Shown here: positions 4,821-6,839 of the stretch, piece after piece
How positions within the stretch are numbered: the first letter of the stretch is position 1
How the letters are laid out: the number at the start of each line of letters is the position of its first letter
Source of the DNA: a bacterium
Lineage (GTDB): Bacteria > Patescibacteria > Paceibacteria > UBA9973
Length of the DNA stretch: 6,839 nucleotides
NCBI GenBank assembly: GCA_021813235.1
Contig: JAKALG010000043.1
Location: forward strand, 1 to 6,839
Direction of reading: 5' to 3'
The notes under the pieces: generated by a model
What the model saw: only the letters and a program-made list of their open reading frames with translations
Databases searched by the model: none
What the model was told of the DNA's origin: nothing
Made by a program: the position numbers and the translations under genes

Positions 4821-4829
4821 TGCTACAAT
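4821..4829 (+). promoter_or_regulatory. Extended -10 promoter placed for a leaderless transcript
   Basis: TGCTACAAT contains the extended -10 TGn followed by TACAAT (4824-4829), a five-of-six match to TATAAT. No good -35 box stands 16-18 bases upstream (tggtaa region, about 4800-4806), as is usual for extended -10 promoters. The expected start site, about 7-8 bases downstream, falls at 4836-4837, the A of the ATG of the nuclease gene. That predicts a leaderless mRNA, consistent with the absence of a ribosome binding site. The flanks are A/T-rich. Confidence 0.5.
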
Positions 4830-4836
4830 TTCACTG

Positions 4837-5445
4837 ATGAAAAACAGCACAAAAATCATTTTCAGCATAGGAATTTCTGCCATTGTTTTGGTTTATATTC
4901 CCTACATTTTTCTGCAGCAGCATCAAGCGGAAATGATCGCGCAGATTCCAAAAGTAGGACCATCTTATCTCTATCCTGACTTCATAAAGACCCCAGGTGT
5001 GGTGAATCAAAATGTTACTCAAGACAACATACAGCAAACAATCTGTGTCAAAGGATGGACCGCCACACCAGGATTGAGACCCGGTTCCTCCTACACAACA
5101 GCTCTGAAGATTAAACAGCTTGCGAATGGATATGCGTACAACAATGACACAAATCCGAAAGACTACGAAGAGGATCACCTCATTTCACTCGAACTTGGAG
5201 GAAATCCCAGTGATCCACGCAATCTATGGCCGGAACCATACAATACAGTTTTTGATGGGCAAAAGGTCGGTGCTCACCAAAAGGATGCGACAGAAAATGC
5301 TCTCAAGAGAGCAGTATGTGATGGAACATTGTCCCTTGTGGAAGCACAAAGGATAATATCGACAGATTGGTATTCATATTTCGTATTAAACATTAAAAAT
5401 AAAGTAGGCGCCATTCAAGAAATGAGCGACCCTGACGATCAATAA
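4837..5445 (+). CDS. Membrane-anchored or secreted HNH-type (beta-beta-alpha metal) nuclease-like protein
   Basis: A 202-residue protein with an N-terminal hydrophobic helix (residues 7-27) after two lysines, acting as a signal peptide or anchor that places the rest outside the cytoplasm. The signature YEEDHLISLELGGNPSDPRN (110-129) followed by LWPEP matches the ββα-metal nuclease pattern, with Asp113-His114, the GG turn (121-122) and Asn129 as likely metal or catalytic residues. A conserved-looking C-terminal block follows: KDATENAL (149-156), Cys161 and LVEAQRIISTDW (167-178). Cys70 and Cys161 could form a disulphide, fitting an extracytoplasmic location. Similar secreted proteins are widespread in bacteria; I know of no firmly assigned substrate. 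Its own promoter and leaderless start set it apart from the neighbouring operon and suggest an accessory (moron) gene. The next gene starts 1 base after its stop. Confidence 0.75.
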   Translation: MKNSTKIIFSIGISAIVLVYIPYIFLQQHQAEMIAQIPKVGPSYLYPDFIKTPGVVNQNVTQDNIQQTICVKGWTATPGLRPGSSYTTALKIKQLANGYAYNNDTNPKDYEEDHLISLELGGNPSDPRNLWPEPYNTVFDGQKVGAHQKDATENALKRAVCDGTLSLVEAQRIISTDWYSYFVLNIKNKVGAIQEMSDPDDQ

Positions 5446-5446
5446 T

Positions 5447-5899
5447 ATGCTACAAGGAAAAATTATTACATTTGTTGCTGGAGAAGAAAAAAAAGCTATT
5501 GAAGAAGCGAATGCACTCTTGCGAGATCTAGGAGATAAAGCAACGAGAAACGGTCTTCTCACTTTCGCTGACAAAATTATCATTTGGTATGAGGATTCAG
5601 AGCCAGGAGACAATGACTCTATTATTTCCAACATTAAAGCTCTTATTGAGGGAGAGACAAGGGAATGGATCAATTTTGTTGATGACATTGTTTTCTGGAA
5701 AGCCCAGAACGCTCATCTGATGGCGCAAAAGAAATCAGCAGATGATAAAATGCTTGATACGGTGAATGCCAATTTGAATATGGCGCGCATCAATGAAGAG
5801 CGCACAAGGCTTCATTTGGATAGCCTCAATCTTCTTCTCTCCATGGCAGAGAATGGAGAAGTTTATTTAGGCAAAGATTTCTTTGAGGATAAAAAGTAA
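5447..5899 (+). CDS. Hypothetical helical protein
   Basis: A 150-residue protein with no recognised family. It looks almost entirely alpha-helical; residues about 85-132, rich in Ala, Lys, Glu and Asn, could form a long helix or coiled coil. It is acidic in the middle (EDSEPGDNDS, 49-58) and has no cysteine, signal peptide or membrane segment. It starts 1 base after the nuclease gene without a Shine-Dalgarno site, so it is probably translated from the same transcript. Whether it is functionally linked to the nuclease, for example as an immunity partner, cannot be told: the nuclease appears to be exported while this protein appears cytoplasmic. Confidence 0.62.
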   Translation: MLQGKIITFVAGEEKKAIEEANALLRDLGDKATRNGLLTFADKIIIWYEDSEPGDNDSIISNIKALIEGETREWINFVDDIVFWKAQNAHLMAQKKSADDKMLDTVNANLNMARINEERTRLHLDSLNLLLSMAENGEVYLGKDFFEDKK

Positions 5900-5910
5900 T
5901 CGTATAAAAA

Positions 5911-6084
5911 ATGGCCAAAAATCTTGTGTCATTGCCAGTCAAAGAATTCGAGGAGGAGCATGAGCGCCTTCCTCGAGTTCTGCGATCTGGATCAAAAAAG
6001 GTCAGGAACAAAGAGGCCGCCAAGCAAGCAAAAGAGCTCAGAGACTGGAAGAAAAAACATCCAGCTGAGTATAAAAGAATCTAA
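5911..6084 (+). CDS. Small basic protein
   Basis: A 57-residue protein. The first 20 residues are acidic (EFEEEHE at 12-18) and the rest strongly basic (KKVRNKEAAKQAKELRDWKK, 29-48, ending HPAEYKRI), probably one long helix. Nucleic-acid binding is possible by charge alone; no family is recognised. It starts 11 bases after the previous stop behind a run of A. Its TAA shares its last base with the ATG of the next gene (taATG), which implies translational coupling. Confidence 0.55.
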   Translation: MAKNLVSLPVKEFEEEHERLPRVLRSGSKKVRNKEAAKQAKELRDWKKKHPAEYKRI

Positions 6085-6407
6085 TGACTCTTGAAGAAGA
6101 AAAAACAGCAAAGAACCTGGTGAGAGATTACTTCAAACGCAATGTTTTTGTCGGTATTGAATTCTCGGGGAATATTGAAAATGATGGAGTAAGGGGCAAA
6201 TTTTGGATCACCAACAAAAAAGTTGGCGCTTCTCTGGAAGTTACAAGGCTGATCCCTTTGAAAAACTTTATAGAAAAGGAGGTAAAAAAGGAAAGTGAAA
6301 AATTCGCTACGGTATTGCTTGATCACATTTTTCTCAATGCTTCATTATACAATAAGCTCCGGATGAGCTTCTTTAGGAGATTTATTTTCTTATTCACTAA
6401 CGAATAA
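6084..6407 (+). CDS. Hypothetical protein
   Basis: A 107-residue protein that overlaps the preceding stop by one base, so it is probably made by termination-reinitiation. The middle part, FVGIEFSGNIENDGVRGKFW (22-41), looks like beta-strands. A charged helix lies around 60-75 (FIEKEVKKESEKF), and the C-terminus is basic and aromatic (RMSFFRRFIFLF, 93-104), possibly membrane-associated but short for a transmembrane helix. No known motif or cysteine is present. Its place just before the packaging genes suggests a phage accessory role. The function is unknown. Confidence 0.6.
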   Translation: MTLEEEKTAKNLVRDYFKRNVFVGIEFSGNIENDGVRGKFWITNKKVGASLEVTRLIPLKNFIEKEVKKESEKFATVLLDHIFLNASLYNKLRMSFFRRFIFLFTNE

Positions 6408-6411
6408 AATC

Positions 6412-6642
6412 ATGGCAGAAGAAATAGACCAGATTGAAGATTTGAGCCCAACATCAAAGATCTTATTGAATATGCTGTGCGATAGAATGGTTTTCAAAGA
6501 TTCTAGGGCAAGAGAAGATTTGATATCTTATGTAAAATTGGTCCAACTCGAGGGCGGTATCAAAGGGAAAACATACGTCATAGATAGATTGAGTGCTGCG
6601 GGAATGTGGCGACCAAAATCGAATGACAAAAAAAAGAAGTAA
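6412..6642 (+). CDS. Hypothetical small protein upstream of the terminase
   Basis: A 76-residue helical protein: an acidic N-terminus (EEIDQIED, 3-10), two amphipathic helices (12-26 and 32-47), then a Lys-rich end (DKKKK, 72-76). It has one cysteine and no membrane segment. Its last 20 bases overlap the start of the terminase gene in another frame, so the two are probably coupled in translation. Small proteins just ahead of a small terminase are common in phages, but I cannot assign a function. Confidence 0.6.
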   Translation: MAEEIDQIEDLSPTSKILLNMLCDRMVFKDSRAREDLISYVKLVQLEGGIKGKTYVIDRLSAAGMWRPKSNDKKKK

Positions 6643-6839
6643 AAAACCGGATCTTGATAAGCTTTCTCCTCAGCAGGAGTTATTCTGCCAGCTTTATTCA
6701 CGCAGCGGAGAGTGTTTTGGAAACGCCGCTTTGTCTTATGCGACCGCCTATGAGCATGATTATGGAGACAATAAAAGGGCGGATCCTGGCGGGAAGCTAA
6801 CAGAGGCACAAAAAGCGAATAAAGTTTGTGGAGTAAGAG
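6623..6839 (+). CDS. Small terminase subunit, N-terminal part (3' partial)
   Basis: The frame runs off the right edge after 72 residues. After a Lys/Arg-rich start (TKKRSKK, 2-8), the block LSPQQELFCQLYSRSGECFG (13-32), then NAALSYATAYEHDYGD, has the typical pattern of phage small terminase subunits: LTPKQELFCQLY, a GN, and SYxxAYxxD. In this family the N-terminal helix-turn-helix domain recognises the packaging site on phage DNA and delivers it to the large subunit ATPase/nuclease. The following segment (LTEAQKANKVC) fits the next helix, where family members usually have a YxxxKANASRLL-like run. The large subunit would be expected directly to the right. The start ATG lies inside the previous gene, with no Shine-Dalgarno site. 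Confidence 0.78.
   Translation, partial: MTKKRSKKPDLDKLSPQQELFCQLYSRSGECFGNAALSYATAYEHDYGDNKRADPGGKLTEAQKANKVCGVR

Noticed and set aside
4831..5178. Minus-strand open frame of 115 codons opposite the nuclease gene
   Set aside because: It has no recognisable protein pattern and lies opposite a gene with clear motifs; every confident gene in the window is on the plus strand.
6630..6636. A AAA AAG slippery heptamer in frame at the end of the gene before the terminase
   Set aside because: A -1 slip leads into a frame that is not the terminase frame and has no recognisable protein; fusing the two genes would need +1. The overlap is better explained by coupled starts.

Overview
The window is a gene-dense, single-direction stretch that reads as part of a tailed double-stranded DNA phage or prophage genome. 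All 16 confident protein genes lie on the plus strand and are nearly end to end. They include a RecB-like (PD-(D/E)XK) exonuclease, a single-stranded-DNA-binding protein with the SSB tail tip, a winged-helix protein, a zinc ribbon, a solenoid repeat protein with a phage-type C-terminal domain, and at the right edge the start of a small terminase subunit. The host cannot be named. Fifteen of 16 stops are TAA and one is TGA, so the code looks standard. Almost no gene has a Shine-Dalgarno site, and starts usually follow A/T-rich runs such as ataat or aataaa. With the one clear sigma70-type promoter, this would fit a phage of Patescibacteria (CPR) or another lineage with SD-independent initiation. 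That is inference.

Layout. Positions 1-641 hold the end of a sigma70 region 4-like helix-turn-helix protein, a small one-helix membrane protein and a small acidic protein. Two structured intergenic elements (329-389 and 640-690) flank the acidic gene. Positions 705-2388 are a DNA-recombination cassette of exonuclease, SSB and a conserved-looking companion. Positions 2390-3446 carry the winged-helix protein, the zinc ribbon and a small exported or membrane-anchored protein. Positions 3448-4368 encode the solenoid protein, whose ten 9-residue units come from a nearly pure 27-bp tandem repeat. A 59-codon Cys/His protein follows.

Positions 4553-4836 hold no confident gene. They contain a tRNA-Leu-like RNA (about 4576-4772) whose acceptor arm, D-arm and T-loop sequence are recognisable, but with roughly 110 extra bases inside. 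A weak 55-codon reading frame overlaps it. An extended -10 promoter then sits so close to the next ATG (4837) that the transcript should be leaderless.

Positions 4837-6839 start with a membrane-anchored or secreted HNH-type nuclease, probably an accessory (moron) gene given its own promoter. Four small unrecognised proteins follow, then the small terminase subunit, which marks the entry into the packaging module.

How the parts work together. Exonuclease plus SSB suggests phage-encoded recombination or replication-end processing. The sigma-like and winged-helix/zinc-ribbon proteins are candidate regulators. The right side leads into packaging. The most unusual items are the interrupted tRNA-like RNA, the mutually exclusive hairpins before the exonuclease gene, and the repeat array, which varies only at amino-acid-changing positions.
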